Source: an uncultured Lysobacteraceae bacterium
GTDB taxonomy: Bacteria; Pseudomonadota; Gammaproteobacteria; Xanthomonadales; Xanthomonadaceae
Reading direction: 5' to 3'
NCBI GenBank assembly: GCA_937897645.1
Contig: CALCNV010000138.1
Coordinates: forward strand, 1-64,000
DNA: 64,000 nucleotides
The translations under genes and the position numbers were made by a program. Within the stretch, counting starts at the first letter, position 1. Every line of letters begins with the position of its first letter. The notes under the pieces were generated by a model, which worked only from the letters and a program-made list of their open reading frames with translations, was not told the origin of the DNA and ran no database searches. Positions 63,973-64,000 of the stretch are shown in pieces.

Positions 63973-64000
63973 GCGGGCACCACGACGGCAGCGAAGACGT
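63969..64000 (+). CDS. Start of a gene cut by the window end, probably RapZ
   Basis: The ATG at 63969 overlaps the hprK stop by 4 bases, and the frame is open to the end, encoding about ten residues (MSGHHDGSED). In related genomes rapZ follows hprK, so this is its likely identity. The sequence itself is too short to confirm it. Confidence 0.5.
   Translation, partial: MSGHHDGSED

Overview
The window is a high-GC chromosomal segment that looks like a member of the Xanthomonadales (Xanthomonadaceae/Lysobacteraceae or a close relative); the genus cannot be set from sequence reading alone. The main pointers are a fused aspartokinase/diaminopimelate decarboxylase, the MurD2-MurL route to D-glutamate in peptidoglycan, a kdsD-kdsC-lptCAB-rpoN-hpf-ptsN-hprK block, a single-operon SUF system led by an Rrf2 regulator, and many REP-like hairpin repeats with GTAG or GTGG heads. 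No rRNA, tRNA or CRISPR array was found.

Layout. Positions 1-1057 are non-coding and compositionally foreign: an IS21-like terminus, then two diverged copies of a module with a long palindrome and a conserved, possibly structured block. An octaprenyl diphosphate synthase gene follows. A minus-strand operon (8050 to 2155) encodes LysC-LysA, a small membrane protein, MurL and MurD2, so lysine/DAP and peptidoglycan-glutamate supply are co-transcribed. Its murL carries a complete REP-like doublet inside the reading frame. Two PhzF-family paralogues diverge from this operon. A low-GC island at about 10.0-11.0 kb holds one exported orphan protein. From 11 to 24 kb are mostly envelope, stress and housekeeping genes: a glycine-zipper protein, OsmC, EF-G2, an HU protein with a histone-like tail, DUF533, an M23 peptidase, paired DUF1439 proteins, a DUF5916 barrel, an SDR dehydrogenase and a SET-domain methyltransferase.

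From 24.8 to 31.4 kb lies sufR-sufB-sufC-sufD-sufS-GNAT-Rieske ferredoxin, with repeat elements between several genes. From 31.4 to 39.5 kb is a probable Fur-controlled iron module: a TonB siderophore receptor, PiuC-type hydroxylase, PepSY membrane protein, DUF2271 and DUF4198 secreted proteins, an ApbE flavin transferase and a membrane-anchored flavodoxin/ferredoxin reductase. Together these read as a pathway moving electrons from NADPH across the inner membrane to periplasmic flavoproteins that could reduce ferric siderophores.

From 39.5 to 64 kb are HutD, ComEA, an M20 peptidase, ManC, the MurNAc recycling pair AmgK-MurU, Hda, a PerM-type permease, purM and purN (separated by a DUF2238 gene), two DUF3108 proteins, MurA with an EF-hand protein, BolA, and the LPS (KdsD, KdsC, LptCAB), sigma-54, ribosome hibernation and nitrogen-PTS (PtsN, HprK, start of RapZ) genes.

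The observations most worth following are the in-frame REP-like insertion in murL, the duplicated palindromic module at 281-762, and the flavin-based iron operon with an apparently unexported ApbE.
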